Part shown: positions 44,201 to 52,796 of the stretch, piece by piece
Layout of the letters: every line of letters starts with the position of its first letter
Numbering within the stretch: position 1 is the stretch's first letter
NCBI RefSeq assembly: GCF_052857255.1
Contig: NC_135505.1
Span: 43,664,520 to 43,728,519, forward strand
DNA from: Amblyomma americanum
Taxonomy: Eukaryota; Arthropoda; Arachnida; Ixodida; Ixodidae
Direction: 5' to 3'
Length of the DNA stretch: 64,000 nucleotides
Position numbers and translations under genes: made by a program
Notes under the pieces: generated by a model
Told to the model about the DNA's origin: nothing
The model's input: only the letters and a program-made list of their open reading frames with translations
Database searches by the model: none

Positions 44201-45949
44201 TGACATAAATTAAAAACAGGAATGGCCCTAAAATATTCCCCTGGGGGACATCCGAAACTACCGGTTTAATAGCTTAGTGTTGTCTCTGAATATCGACAAA
44301 CTGTGTGCGATCCTGTAAGAGGATATTACAGAACGAACTTTGCCGCGTAAACCATAGTATCCCATCTTCTGAAGCAGGATACGGTGATTGATTAGATGAA
44401 AGGCTTTCGCGAAATCTAAAAAGATGTCTAAAGCGATATTTTTATTTTCAAACTTCTGTAATATCAGCTCCTTTTGAGCAAGCAAAGCTAACTCGGTTGA
44501 TTTATTTTTTCGGAAACCGTACTGAGCCGGAACTAAAATTTTATGTTGTTCAGAAAAAGCCATCAAGCGTTGTAAAATTAATTTTTCGAAACCTTTGGGA
44601 ATGACAGGAAGAATAGAAATAGGACGATAATTTGATAATTAATCTCGGCTGCCCTTCTTATAGATCACGGTAACCCTTGCGAGTTGCATGTTACGAGGGA
44701 ACCGACCGAACGACAGGCGGGCACTAAAACTGTGCATCAAATAGGGTGCTATTACATCAATAACATATTTAACTGGTGTGATTTGAAAACGAAGAGCATC
44801 TTCTGACTTGCTATTTCTGAGCGAAACAAATGCTGCAATAACTTCATCAATAGTGACGGGCTTCAAAAACCTACTGTGGCCGGAATTTGGTTCAATGTAA
44901 CAGAAATTAGCGGCAGTGTTTCCTGCCTGTGCAACTGAAAGGAAGTAATCGTTAAAGGCATTGGCTAGATCAACCCAGTTAATTCTACATTATCTAACGT
45001 TACTTTCGAGGCTATTTAGGTTGGCTCTCTGGTCAGAAGACTCAACATCCTCCATATCACCTCTGATCGGCCAGTCGAGGAGTGGAAAAGATTTTCATGA
45101 TAACTCCTTTTCGCTGCACGTAATTCTTTGTTGACAAAATTTCGGTACTCTTTATAAAGTTTTAATGCGTCAAGGTTCCTGGCTTGCAGAAACATAGCAT
45201 ACAGTCGATCTTGTTTTCTAAAAAGCTTTAGCATGTCGGTGGTAACCCATGGCTTTCGAGCTTTTTCAGGTCGTTTTAGCGTAACAAGTGGAAAGCAGTC
45301 GTAATAAGCACCAGAAATTTTAGCCATTAATTTATTGTAATTTATGAATGCGAAGCACTTAATGCCATTAGCCTCGTCGACGGAATGGGAAAATTTCGAG
45401 GTGTGCCTGAAGGCACGTCCCTGCAAAAGTGTACAGCAGCGTTGAAAATGACAACAGAAAGAGAAAGTATCTGCCAGTCCAGCGTTTGAGCCGTCCATTT
45501 CGTCACTCACTGTGTTGTCATTTTTCCCCGGTGCACCCCCAGAGGAACCCATGAGTGTTTACTGATTGTAAAGCCTGCACGTTCTTCGCGAAAAGAAGGC
45601 TCACCACCATGTCGCTGACCACGTCGTGCTGGACGAAGTCGTGCTCGATGGCGTTCTTGCAGATGTACGCGAAGAAATCTGTGCAGGGCTCCTGGCTACT
45701 GTCGATGACGGCAAAGAGCCTGGCTGCCTCCTTTGGGCAGCAGAACGGTGTCTCTGTGTGGCTCGCGTTGTCCCGCTTGGCAGCCCAGTTACCGGTCAGC
45801 CAGACCAGGGCTGCAGTGGCCGCTACCAAGGACACCCCACAGGCGCAGCCAATGAAGGCGCCTGCCGACTGTAGCTCCTTGCTCCGCAAGACAGAAGCTC
45901 GGGAAACCTGGCGGCCACTGCCAAGGGTCGAATGAAGGTCTTCTGCCAT
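31870..45949 (-). CDS. Neprilysin-like M13 family membrane protein, three exons, zinc site apparently lost
   Basis: The exons on the minus strand are 45949-45563, 37718-36442 and 32260-31870. Donors and acceptors are GT-AG and the phases (0, then 2) join exactly, giving 684 codons. The start is the first ATG of exon 1, in a gccATGG context. Residues 29-51 form a membrane anchor, so this is a type II protein with an extracellular body. The M13 signature PCTDFFAYIC is at about 88-97. The C-terminal Cys pattern (YRECM, AFECPHSKVM, EHC) fits the family. Where active M13 enzymes have HExxH, this reads ASRMAALLW (about 529-537), and the downstream ENIAD box reads EGLQI (from residue 578). I therefore infer an inactive homologue that may bind or regulate peptides or partners. 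Introns of 7.8 and 4.2 kb are loaded with SINEs and a LINE. Confidence 0.82.
33030..33261 (+). repeat. SINE-A, head missing, diverged (intron 2 of the M13 gene)
   Basis: The gaaacgcaataaggcgcccg to ccaattttcc part is present, including a local repeat (cagtcactgcgac) in its tail. Confidence 0.75.
33274..33592 (+). repeat. SINE-A, full length, canonical
   Basis: This is the cleanest copy: head, body and tail ending in (ATT)4. The 12-bp duplication agtagtcttttg flanks it at 33262-33273 and 33593-33604. Confidence 0.95.
33605..33911 (+). repeat. SINE-A, full length, inserted at the same target
   Basis: Its left flank is the right duplication of the previous SINE (33593-33604), and its right flank is agcagtcttctg (33912-33923; 10 of 12 match). 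Confidence 0.92.
33933..34177 (-). repeat. SINE-A, head truncated
   Basis: The inverted tail and body run to the gaaacgcggccgccgagg segment, with no tRNA head beyond it. Confidence 0.85.
34180..35430. other. Intron 2 sequence without recognisable features
   Basis: A 128-codon open stretch (34421-34807 +) has no domain I recognise and a biased composition. I do not call it a gene. Confidence 0.3.
35431..35889 (+). repeat. Dispersed repeat family R, copy 2
   Basis: Counterpart of 703-1155, with the same order of blocks and the same orientation. It lies in intron 2. Confidence 0.55.
36442..37718 (-). CDS. M13-like gene, exon 2 (main extracellular body)
   Basis: The acceptor ttttctag/TGG at 37719 follows a T-rich tract. 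The donor is tacAG/gtaatg at 36441. It supplies about 425 codons with no stop, corresponding to the M13 N-terminal helical domain (LLLALDAMRYIQQ, QLWRVTYVAAL) and the start of the peptidase lobe. The block ADAAVIASRMAALLWISL sits at the end, just before VDWYGW. In active members this place carries the HExxH helix. The continuous 1.3-kb reading frame, against a background full of broken transposon genes, argues for selection on the protein. Confidence 0.85.
37719..40040. other. Intron 1 (first part), no supported feature
   Basis: AT-rich sequence. A 124-codon open stretch at 39667-40041 (+) has no recognisable motif. Confidence 0.35.
40051..40245 (-). repeat. SINE-A, head truncated, diverged
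   Basis: The inverted tail (gattggttattaagaaatg) and body up to cacactgcgcgcgg can be followed. Confidence 0.65.
40956..40989. repeat. Small perfect hairpin, 13-bp stem
   Basis: acaggccacctgc and gcaggtggcctgt are exact reverse complements around an 8-base loop. No T-run follows, so I do not call a terminator. Confidence 0.8.
41561..41656 (+). repeat. 48-bp tandem duplication
   Basis: Two adjacent units (41561-41608 and 41609-41656) differ by one or two bases. The unit is 16 codons long, but no gene is supported here. Confidence 0.9.
42565..42802 (+). repeat. SINE-B (tRNA-derived), near full length
   Basis: The head ggtggctgagcggttatgg, the body with gatgtcagtgcacgtaaaag shared with SINE-A, and its own 3' end (gagtcgctttgggacgttaa) define a second family. 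The similar flanks aaaaaacgcag (about 42552-42562) and aaaaagcgcag (about 43105-43115) may be its target duplication. Confidence 0.8.
42814..43101 (+). repeat. SINE-A, 5' truncated, inserted in the SINE-B tail
   Basis: It starts at actactgatccgg, so about 40 bases of the head are missing. The 11-bp duplication cctaaaaagcg flanks it exactly at 42803-42813 and 43102-43112. Confidence 0.92.
43604..45545 (-). pseudogene. CR1-like LINE ORF2: linker, RT and C-terminus, broken
   Basis: The pieces are 45545-45016 (RKPWVTTDMLKLFRKQ), 44866-44639 (LARVTVIYKKGSRD), 44566-44258 (QYGFRKNKSTELAL, IFLDFAKAFHLINH), about 44230-44090 (LIYVNDIVN then IIYADDTRVF) and 44062-43604 (DLKINVAKTKAVIF and C-terminal part). 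The catalytic YADD is intact. Frameshifts and stops separate the pieces, and the endonuclease is missing. Confidence 0.8.
45563..45949 (-). CDS. M13-like gene, exon 1 (cytosolic tail, membrane anchor, start of M13_N)
   Basis: It encodes 129 codons: a 28-residue basic cytosolic tail, an Ala/Val-rich anchor (GAFIGCACGVSLVAATAAL), an NAS glycosylation sequon, paired Cys (FCCPKE) and the PCTDFFAYIC motif that opens the M13 N-terminal domain. The donor is caatca/gtaaac at 45562. The open frame extends upstream to about 46015 without another ATG. A LINE (5' end near 45545) sits only about 17 bases inside the intron. Confidence 0.82.
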
Positions 45950-46225
45950 GGCCCGAGGCTTCTTCCTGTTTGCTTTCCTCTTCTTCTGGACACAGGCCTC
46001 GAGGAGTACGTGCACCGTATGCGAGGCCAGCGCCCTCTCTTTGCAACAGATGCCTACGGCGCTTCTAGGGCTCGCTCGAGTGCTGCCCTCATGCGATTAG
46101 CATGGAGTTGAACATGCGGTTTATTTCATGAACTTTATGTTCACTGCATTAGAATCAGTGCGAGTTCCCGGATTTCTGCACCTCAGAACAGTACGATCAG
46201 CGGGCAGTGCCGCCAGACGGAGCAG

Positions 46226-48373
46226 ATGGAAGTTGATGAAGACGACGCTCTGCAATGCACAGCGCAAGAGTACGGTACAGAAAATGCTGTATTGAATCCA
46301 TGTCAAATTGGTTTCAGGCCGGGTTGTTCAATTTGGTGTGCTCATACTGATCTTGAGAGTCGTATTAAATTATCTCGCAATAGAAAACAGTTTGCTGCGC
46401 TTGTCACCTTGGATATCAGTAAAGCATACGACAGCGTGGAGCACTCGACTCTATTACTAAGATTACAGGAACTCAACTTCCCAAGCTATTTTGTAGCCTG
46501 GATTTCTGTTTTTTTAGAAAATAGAGAATTTTACTGCTGCCAAAATGGTATTTCCTCAAGGAGATTTCCACAGACAAGAGGTGTTCCGCAAGGATCAGTT
46601 CTCTCCCCTGTTCTTTTTAACATTTTTCTAAGCTCAATTCCATGCATTCAAAATGTGAAAACTTATGTGTACGCCGACGATATTGCATTTTTTGCATCAG
46701 CAGGTGACATTCACACTCTTTATCGAACCCTGCAAAATTACCTCAATGTTCTTGACAACTGGCTAGGAAGAATTCATCTGTCCCTTAATGTGAAGAAATG
46801 CGCATTGTTAGTATTTCCAGTTTCTGTTCCTGTAAACATCTGCCTGGTCTATAGAAATAACATAATACCTCAAGTTCAGACGGTGAAGTATCTCGGTGTA
46901 ATATACGACTCTACTCTCTCCTGGCGGCCACACATTGAGCAAGTTTCTGCAAAAGGAGTTCGGGCCATTGGCATCCTGCGCAGGCTTTGTAGTGCTAGGT
47001 CAGGCATGAGAAGGCATACGCTTCTGATGATTTATAAAATGTACGTCCGCCCAATTTTGGAGTTCGGGTGTGTTTTATTCTCAGGAGCTCCTGCCTATAA
47101 ACTTCGCCCTCTTGTGCTTTTGGAGCGTGAGGCATTGCGCCTTTGTCTGGGGCTTCCAAAATATGTCGCCAATGCTGTTCTGCACCTTGAGGCGCGAATG
47201 CCTTCGTTATCAGCTAGGTTTCGCCTTTTAACAGTTCAAACATTTTTAAAATTGTGCGACTCCCCTCTTCACGCTTCCAGTATAATATTTCTTAGTCAAC
47301 CTTCCGCCTTTTTTAGTGCTGCCTGGTCTCGATTTCATACCCCGCAGATATGTTACGTGCAGTCCCTCCTTGATCGCATAAATATCCATTTCACTGATGT
47401 CCGCCAAATATATAACAACTCCTCATCTGTCCAGATTGAATTCGATGACATTTTCCCATCGAATGCAAAGCTGCAGCCCTTCCCGCTTCTTCAGGGTCTA
47501 TTGCTGGACCACCTAAGGTCCTTTCCCTCTCATGTTCTTATTGCTACCGATGCCTCGCAGGATCGCGAAAAGGCAGGTGTGGGAATTTTTTCACCTTCAC
47601 TGGATTGGTCTTTTTCTCTCCGTCTTCCTGACTTCACTCCAATTTTTCTGGCTGAATTATTAGCAGTAATCTTAGCCTTACGAAAATTAGAATCTACCGT
47701 TTCCCAGGTCGTGGTTATGACAGACTCTCTGTCCATTTGCTCTTCCTTATCCTCGCCCACTGACTCTCGGCCATTACGCCTCTTTAAGTTCCTGATTCCG
47801 CTGCATCTAAATTCGGTAAGGTTGCTTTGGGTACCAGGTCACATGGGCTTTCACTTAAATGAGGTTGAAGATTCCTTAGCAAGAGCCTCTCTCAGCGGCC
47901 CAATTGTTGCTGTCCTACCATCGTGTGCATATACAGCTGCGGTGAGGTTTCGCAGCTACACAATATTTCAGGAATTTGCTGCCTCGGCTCTTACATCGTC
48001 TCCCGAATATCAGCATCTTCTGCGTCCTTGGAGTAGCAAAGACTGGCGCTCACGCAGACTAGAGGTCTCTTTCACGCGCTTGCGTTGCCGGGTTCCCCTT
48101 CTAAATTTCTACCTTCACAGATCTGGCCTGGCAGCTTCCCCACTGTGCCCTTTTTGTGCCGAACCTGAGACAATAGATCACTTCCTGCTGTTCTGCCGCC
48201 GCTTTTCTCATTTGAGGAAGCGTCTTTTGCAAATTCCATTTCATCAACTGGGCTTGCCTGTGTCTTCCGCGGTTGTTCTTTCCATTGGCGCTTCTTTGCT
48301 TGGACGAAGCGACAGGAGTGTGCGCTCTGCTGTGCAAAATTTTCTTCAAGAAACGCAGCGACTCCCATTCTAA
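46226..48373 (+). CDS. Non-LTR retrotransposon RT-RNase H polyprotein, 5' truncated, uninterrupted
   Basis: 715 codons without a stop. The first 17 codons lie outside the element, and LINE coding begins near 46277. RT motifs are QIGFRPGCS, VTLDISKAYDSVEH, GVPQGSVLSPVLF and the catalytic VYADDIAFF. RNase H follows with ATDAS, FLAELLAVI, MTDS and WVPGHMGFHLNEVED, keeping all acidic residues. A C-terminal Cys/His knuckle (CPFCAEPETIDHFLLFC) closes it. This layout fits I/Jockey-type elements with RNase H. The endonuclease and ORF1 are lost to 5' truncation, so it cannot move by itself. The intact frame implies a recent insertion. Confidence 0.85.
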   Translation: MEVDEDDALQCTAQEYGTENAVLNPCQIGFRPGCSIWCAHTDLESRIKLSRNRKQFAALVTLDISKAYDSVEHSTLLLRLQELNFPSYFVAWISVFLENREFYCCQNGISSRRFPQTRGVPQGSVLSPVLFNIFLSSIPCIQNVKTYVYADDIAFFASAGDIHTLYRTLQNYLNVLDNWLGRIHLSLNVKKCALLVFPVSVPVNICLVYRNNIIPQVQTVKYLGVIYDSTLSWRPHIEQVSAKGVRAIGILRRLCSARSGMRRHTLLMIYKMYVRPILEFGCVLFSGAPAYKLRPLVLLEREALRLCLGLPKYVANAVLHLEARMPSLSARFRLLTVQTFLKLCDSPLHASSIIFLSQPSAFFSAAWSRFHTPQICYVQSLLDRINIHFTDVRQIYNNSSSVQIEFDDIFPSNAKLQPFPLLQGLLLDHLRSFPSHVLIATDASQDREKAGVGIFSPSLDWSFSLRLPDFTPIFLAELLAVILALRKLESTVSQVVVMTDSLSICSSLSSPTDSRPLRLFKFLIPLHLNSVRLLWVPGHMGFHLNEVEDSLARASLSGPIVAVLPSCAYTAAVRFRSYTIFQEFAASALTSSPEYQHLLRPWSSKDWRSRRLEVSFTRLRCRVPLLNFYLHRSGLAASPLCPFCAEPETIDHFLLFCRRFSHLRKRLLQIPFHQLGLPVSSAVVLSIGASLLGRSDRSVRSAVQNFLQETQRLPF

Positions 48374-48640
48374 TTTCTTTTTCCTGATCTCTGTCAGTAA
48401 GACATTGCAACATTACAGGCATTGTGTACTATTATGCACATTAAGCAATTGTCCCGTCTTCGATCTCCAAGTTAACTGGACCCCTTTCCTTCCCTCTTCC
48501 AATCTATCAGACTACATACTATTTCCACTGCTTTTCCCGTCAAAAATTTCCTGTATCCAGTAATTAACCGCCTGTGTCTTGGCCACTCCCCCGTAGTGGG
48601 TATGTGCCAGCAACGTCTGAGGCCTTCCTTCCTTCCTTCC
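46277..48640 (+). mobile_element. Young 5'-truncated LINE with 8-bp target duplication
   Basis: agtacggt occurs exactly at 46269-46276 and 48641-48648. The 3' end is (CTTC)n just before the second copy. It lies about 330 bp upstream of the M13 start codon, in the opposite orientation. Confidence 0.85.
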
Positions 48641-48744
48641 AGTACGGTGAGGCAAACAACAACGAGAGTGCGGTGGAGTCTAACACAAGGCGTGTTTGGC
48701 TTTGTCGTAAAGGCAGACGACAAAAGCACTGGTTTATGATGTAT

Positions 48745-48900
48745 AAAAGTAACGTCCCAAAGCGACTCAGGGCTACGAGGGATGCCAGAGTGAAGGGCTT
48801 GGGAAATTTGACCACGCGGGGTTGTTTAAGATGCTCTAACATCGCACATAACAGGGGCCTCTAAAATTTCGCCTCTATTGAAATTCGAGCGACGCGGCAG
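48745..48900 (-). repeat. SINE-B, head truncated
   Basis: The inverted 3' end (acgtcccaaagcgactcagg) and body (ggcctctaaaatttcgcc) match 42565-42802. Confidence 0.75.
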
Positions 48901-49235
48901 CGACAAAAGTACGAATAGAATCTAGTCTCTCTAGTCGTGTATTCGCAGTCTTACCGTAGTTGTGTGAATTCTAGTGTATTGAAGCGAGTGCAGAGGATGT
49001 ATACTCAATCAGCTGCAATAATCTTTTTTAACTCCCCCTTTCAACTCTACCCATCAAGGCCTGGCTTCGCACCAAGGGGACTTTTGGGCCATGCTCGGTG
49101 AACTCTCGCCTCTGCGGCAAACCAGAAACGATCAATCAGTTTTGTGGTGCATTGATGCAGTGTTTTTCTGGGGCTTACTTCCACAGACAATCAAAAAGGA
49201 CAAAAAAGAAGGACACTGCGATTCCGTGGAATCTG

Positions 49236-49536
49236 GTAATAATAATATTAATAATAATGATAACAACAAAAATAATTACTTTTGGGGGAAATGAAATGGC
49301 GCAGTATCTGTCTCATATACATCGGTGGACACGTGAACCACGCCTTAAGGGAAGAGATAAAGCAGGGAGTGAAAGAAGAAAGGAAGAAAGAGGTGCCGTA
49401 GTGGCGGGATCCAGAATAATTTCGACCACCTGGAGATATTTAACGTGCACTGACATCGCACACCACACGGACGCCTTAGCCTTTTCCGTACATAAAAACG
49501 CAGCCGCAGCAGTCGGGGTCGAACCCGGGAAGTCTT
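49236..49536 (-). repeat. SINE-A, head end truncated
   Basis: The (AAT)n-rich tail starts at 49236 and the body runs to the box B area (ggtcgaacccggg). The remainder of the tRNA head is absent. Confidence 0.85.
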
Positions 49537-49539
49537 AAT

Positions 49540-50200
49540 GCTGATTGCACTCTGTGACCAAAATCAGAAGAGGAGCGAAAATTAACTTGTTACTGCTGGC
49601 GGCAGTGAATGAACTAGTACGACATCTGAGTGGGCAGCAAGATGACAATTATGGCGTCACGCATGGAGCATCCAGCAACGTTTAGATAGCCACGGCTCGA
49701 GACTGCTTTCTACCTGCAATATTGAGGCCATATAAGAAGTAAAAAGACTGCCCCATGAACGGAAACCATCACCTCACTGAGCTTTCCACGCCGTTGACTG
49801 GTCGCAGCAGCAGCTTGTATCACGACATCAGAGTACGGTGTTTCCGAAACACTCTTCGAAAAGCAGCGGGACAATTTCGTTACATTTATTTGTAAATTAT
49901 TGATATATCTCAAACGCTCTTCGATTTGTTTTCATTATTTATTGCGTGCATTTTTTCTTCATCCAGTCAACTGAGAGGAGAATATTTTTTTTTAAATTTG
50001 ATTGACTGCCTCCTTTTTAAGACCTAGAAAGGAGAAAGAGAAAACGTTGAATTATATTTAAGTGCCTCTTGGCCCTTGGGCAGTTTGGTAGAAGAGAAAT
50101 TTAACAACTATTTGCGTAAGATTTGTTCACAATAGCCGGGTCAGGAAAAAAATAACTGAGGGCAAGCTGCACAGCATTGAAAGCGAAAGTGATAAGCACG
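49540..50200. other. Unassigned sequence
   Basis: AT-rich. Only short open frames, and no recognised repeat. Confidence 0.3.
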
Positions 50201-50785
50201 TAAGTTATATTTGAAAGTATGACATAAAAAAATTAGGCAGCGGCTTAGCTCTCGTTAAGCCTGGATATACAAGCGAAAAACCATTCGTACCACGTGGTCG
50301 TTGTAAGATCGGGTCTTGGGATTTTCCTTTTCTGACTCTTGTTCCCGCTTCCTCACTCGCTCGGCTCCTGCTTCGTGAAAATGCGGCCAAGACACGTTTT
50401 TCGGCTTCTTTCCCACGTCATTTAGCAAGGCGTATTTCTCGTTGTTCTGGTGTTTACGCTGCACATTCAGCTTTGGCTTTATTATTTTTTCGCTGTTGTG
50501 CAGCCAACTCCCAAGCGAGTACTTCTGGATCGGACGAACTTAGTTTCTCAGCTTTTCTGCGTAGTCTAGCAGCAGCCGCACTCTCCTTGCGCATGCATAG
50601 CCTCGTTGCGCATTCACATGACGCACATGTGCAGTTGCGCGCGACTGCGCAGAAAAGTCAGGCGACGGAGTCGGCGGCGAGGAGCGACCACCTGCGCGGC
50701 GCGTGACGTCCCTCGTTTTCGCGCATGCGCATAACTCACCAGTTCGGCTCACGCGAAGCTCGGCTACGACCCGCGTAGTAAAGCT
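50200..50785 (-). pseudogene. Dispersed repeat H, copy 2, with Arg/Glu-rich coding sense (possible Helentron N-terminus)
   Basis: The right part (50560-50785) is the reverse complement of 8581-8805. Further left on the minus strand the sense reads SSSDPEVLAWELAAQQR and TPEQREIRLAK with interspersed stops, then ERVRKREQESEKENP. Such DPE-x-RE-AA arrays recall the N-terminal basic repeats of arthropod Helitron-like Rep proteins. No Rep or helicase core is present, so the assignment is tentative. Confidence 0.35.
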
Positions 50786-51032
50786 TTTCGCTCCAAAAGA
50801 GTCGGTGGCGGCCACCTGCGCCGTGCGTGACGTCACTCGTACTCCTACATACGCCGGCTCGCGTGAAGCGCGGTGTTTACTAGCGTATTGAAGCTTTTCG
50901 CTTCAAAAATTCGAGGACGCTTAAGCTTCGTCTTTAAGAGTGAGACGCGACAGCGTGTCGCAGGGTTGCCGAGGACTACACAGAACTCTGTCGCCCGATC
51001 GGCGCGACGCGTGGCCAGTTGGATACTTTAAG

Positions 51033-51180
51033 GAAAAGACGCCCGTCTCAGATATCTCGGCGGACACCCGAACCGGGCCGTAAGGGAAGGAAAGTGAAAT
51101 TAACAGTTGCTTTTAAGGGAAATGTCATCTGTTTCACATTTCTCGCTGGACACCCGGATCGCGCCGTAAGGGAAAGAAAA
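51033..51180 (-). repeat. Two short SINE-A tail fragments
   Basis: The inverted motifs ctcggcggacacccgaaccg (51057 area) and ctcgctggacacccggatcg (51140 area) lie about 85 bases apart. Confidence 0.6.
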
Positions 51181-51182
51181 AT

Positions 51183-51455
51183 TGATCGATCAATCAATCA
51201 ATCGATCGATCCATCGATCAATCGGTAAATCAATCAATCAATCAATCGATCGATCGAACAATCAATGGATCAATCAATTATTCAATAAACAAACCAATCA
51301 ATCGATCAATCGCTCTATCTATTGATTGATCGATCGATCAATCAGCCAGTCAATCAATCAATGATAAATAAATGAATAGATCGATCTATCAACCAATCAA
51401 TCAACCAACCAATCAATAAATCAGTCAATCAATAAATCCATCAACCAATCAATCC
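51183..51455. repeat. Degenerate (ATCA)n/(ATCG)n microsatellite
   Basis: About 270 bp of imperfect aatc/gatc tetranucleotides begin directly at the SINE fragment. Confidence 0.95.
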
Positions 51456-51524
51456 TTAACGCTGTCGCGTTAAAATCCCTTCTCTTACGCGCGGTGCAGG
51501 TGTCCACCGAGATGCGCCATTTTT

Positions 51525-51603
51525 CGCTCACGGTCAAACACGCCGACGCCGACGACACCGGCTTTTCTGCGACAAGAGCTCCTTAACGCTGTCGTGTTAA
51601 TAA
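51525..51603 (-). repeat. Repeat family R, end fragment
   Basis: Inverted match to the first bases of 703-1155 and 35431-35889 (gccgacgacaccgg, ttaacgctgtcgtgttaa). The ttaacgctgtcg motif also occurs at 51456-51473. Confidence 0.5.
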
Positions 51604-52112
51604 ACAGGAGGTGCGAACAAATCCAAATGCGGGATTGATAGTACTGTGTCAGTGATAACAAAGTTCTGTAAATGTTGTCAGAAGCTCCCAACAATGCAAT
51701 GTATTTATAAAATTTCGAGGTACGAGAATGATGCAGTTGTCCCTCAGGATACACTTACATAAGTATGCATACAAATTTAGAATACAAAGACCAGAAGCGT
51801 AAGTGAATTTTATGTTATTTTCAAAGAACAGAGGCTTAACCATTTTTCTTAGGGATATTGGCACCGAGTAACTGCTGATGTTGCTAACAAAACTCACCGA
51901 CCTCAGTCACACGCCTGTCGGAAAATACGAGTATATCCTTTAAAAGGCTACGAGTTTCTTATGCTCTCGTCGATTATACGTTCTCATTTGAGGGGGGGGG
52001 GGGGTGTGCTGTTGTATAGATTCTAATGAATTCCGCACGGGATTCGCAGAAAAGGTTTTGCAGTAAAGAGCATCTGTTTTTTTTTTTTTTCTGTGAAGCA
52101 GTTTTGGGATGT

Positions 52113-52463
52113 TTAACACTGTTTGCTCTTAAATGCAAAATTTAATGTGAAGTGGCTTTGTTCAATATCTTTTGGTGGGTGTGGATATTTGTCAAATATT
52201 CTTACCCGTGCTTTATGCAAAGCAAATAATATGAATTTTTTTCTTTTAGGGGTGTCGCAGACGAAACGACAGAAGGACAGCTTGGAAAATAAGGGTGCGT
52301 TATAAGGCACGTCGCAGCTAGTGAGGAATAAGTGATATTTATTAAAATTATAGCCAGCTCTTTTACTGAGTTCGTCTGCCAAAATGTCAACATGCAAATT
52401 GCAGGGCATTTTTTCAAACAAAACTAAAAATTTTTCCGCTTTGACAATCTCTGCGTCTGCCAA
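52113..52463 (-). CDS. Possible exon of an unknown protein
   Basis: A 116-codon open stretch has protein-like composition with conserved-looking Cys and aromatic residues (LHVDILADELSKRAGYNF, FLTSCDVPYNAPLF). A plausible acceptor (cgttggcag) lies near 52445 and a donor (cacgg/gtaaga) near 52209, so the true exon may be about 52444-52208. I recognise no domain. The neighbouring minus-strand stretch up to the gypsy insertion (52796) is also partly open. It could be a host exon, an old transposon gene or chance. Confidence 0.25.
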   Translation of the reverse strand: MADAEIVKAEKFLVLFEKMPCNLHVDILADELSKRAGYNFNKYHLFLTSCDVPYNAPLFSKLSFCRFVCDTPKRKKFILFALHKARVRIFDKYPHPPKDIEQSHFTLNFAFKSKQC

Positions 52464-52796
52464 CGAACAAAAGTTTATTTACAGACACCAAGCATATTTA
52501 ACTGCGCGAACAACAAGCATTTTCTTTTATAAACATTGAACAATAATTGTTTTAAAATTCATCATTACGATGGGCGGAGCATATCGTAATTGACAGCGTT
52601 TATTTTATTTCTGGGTTTGAATGGCTTGAAGAAAAGATATTGGAGTCATCCTCATACATAATAACTTTAGGGGTGGAAGGAAGAGAGCATAGATTATTTT
52701 TATACGTTTGAAACGTATAAAAGGGCTGCGAAAATTTCACAGCAGATCTGTCTAACTGGAACGAGTTGAGATTTTTATTTTTGGCACTATTAGAGC

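Larger units (their letters stand above)
42407..45545 (-). mobile_element. CR1-like LINE in intron 1, 5' truncated, with nested SINEs in its 3' UTR
   Basis: The 3' end lies near 42407 (aaatcaaatcagttttattc). The reading sense runs leftward from about 45545. SINE-B (42565-42802) and SINE-A (42814-43101) interrupt the 3' UTR. The same orientation as the host gene means it would be transcribed in sense within the intron. Confidence 0.75.

Noticed and set aside
52600..52790. Possible RT box (a YEDD-like motif) on the minus strand
   Set aside because: The flanking sequence does not continue with RT motifs in any frame, so a single short match is not enough.
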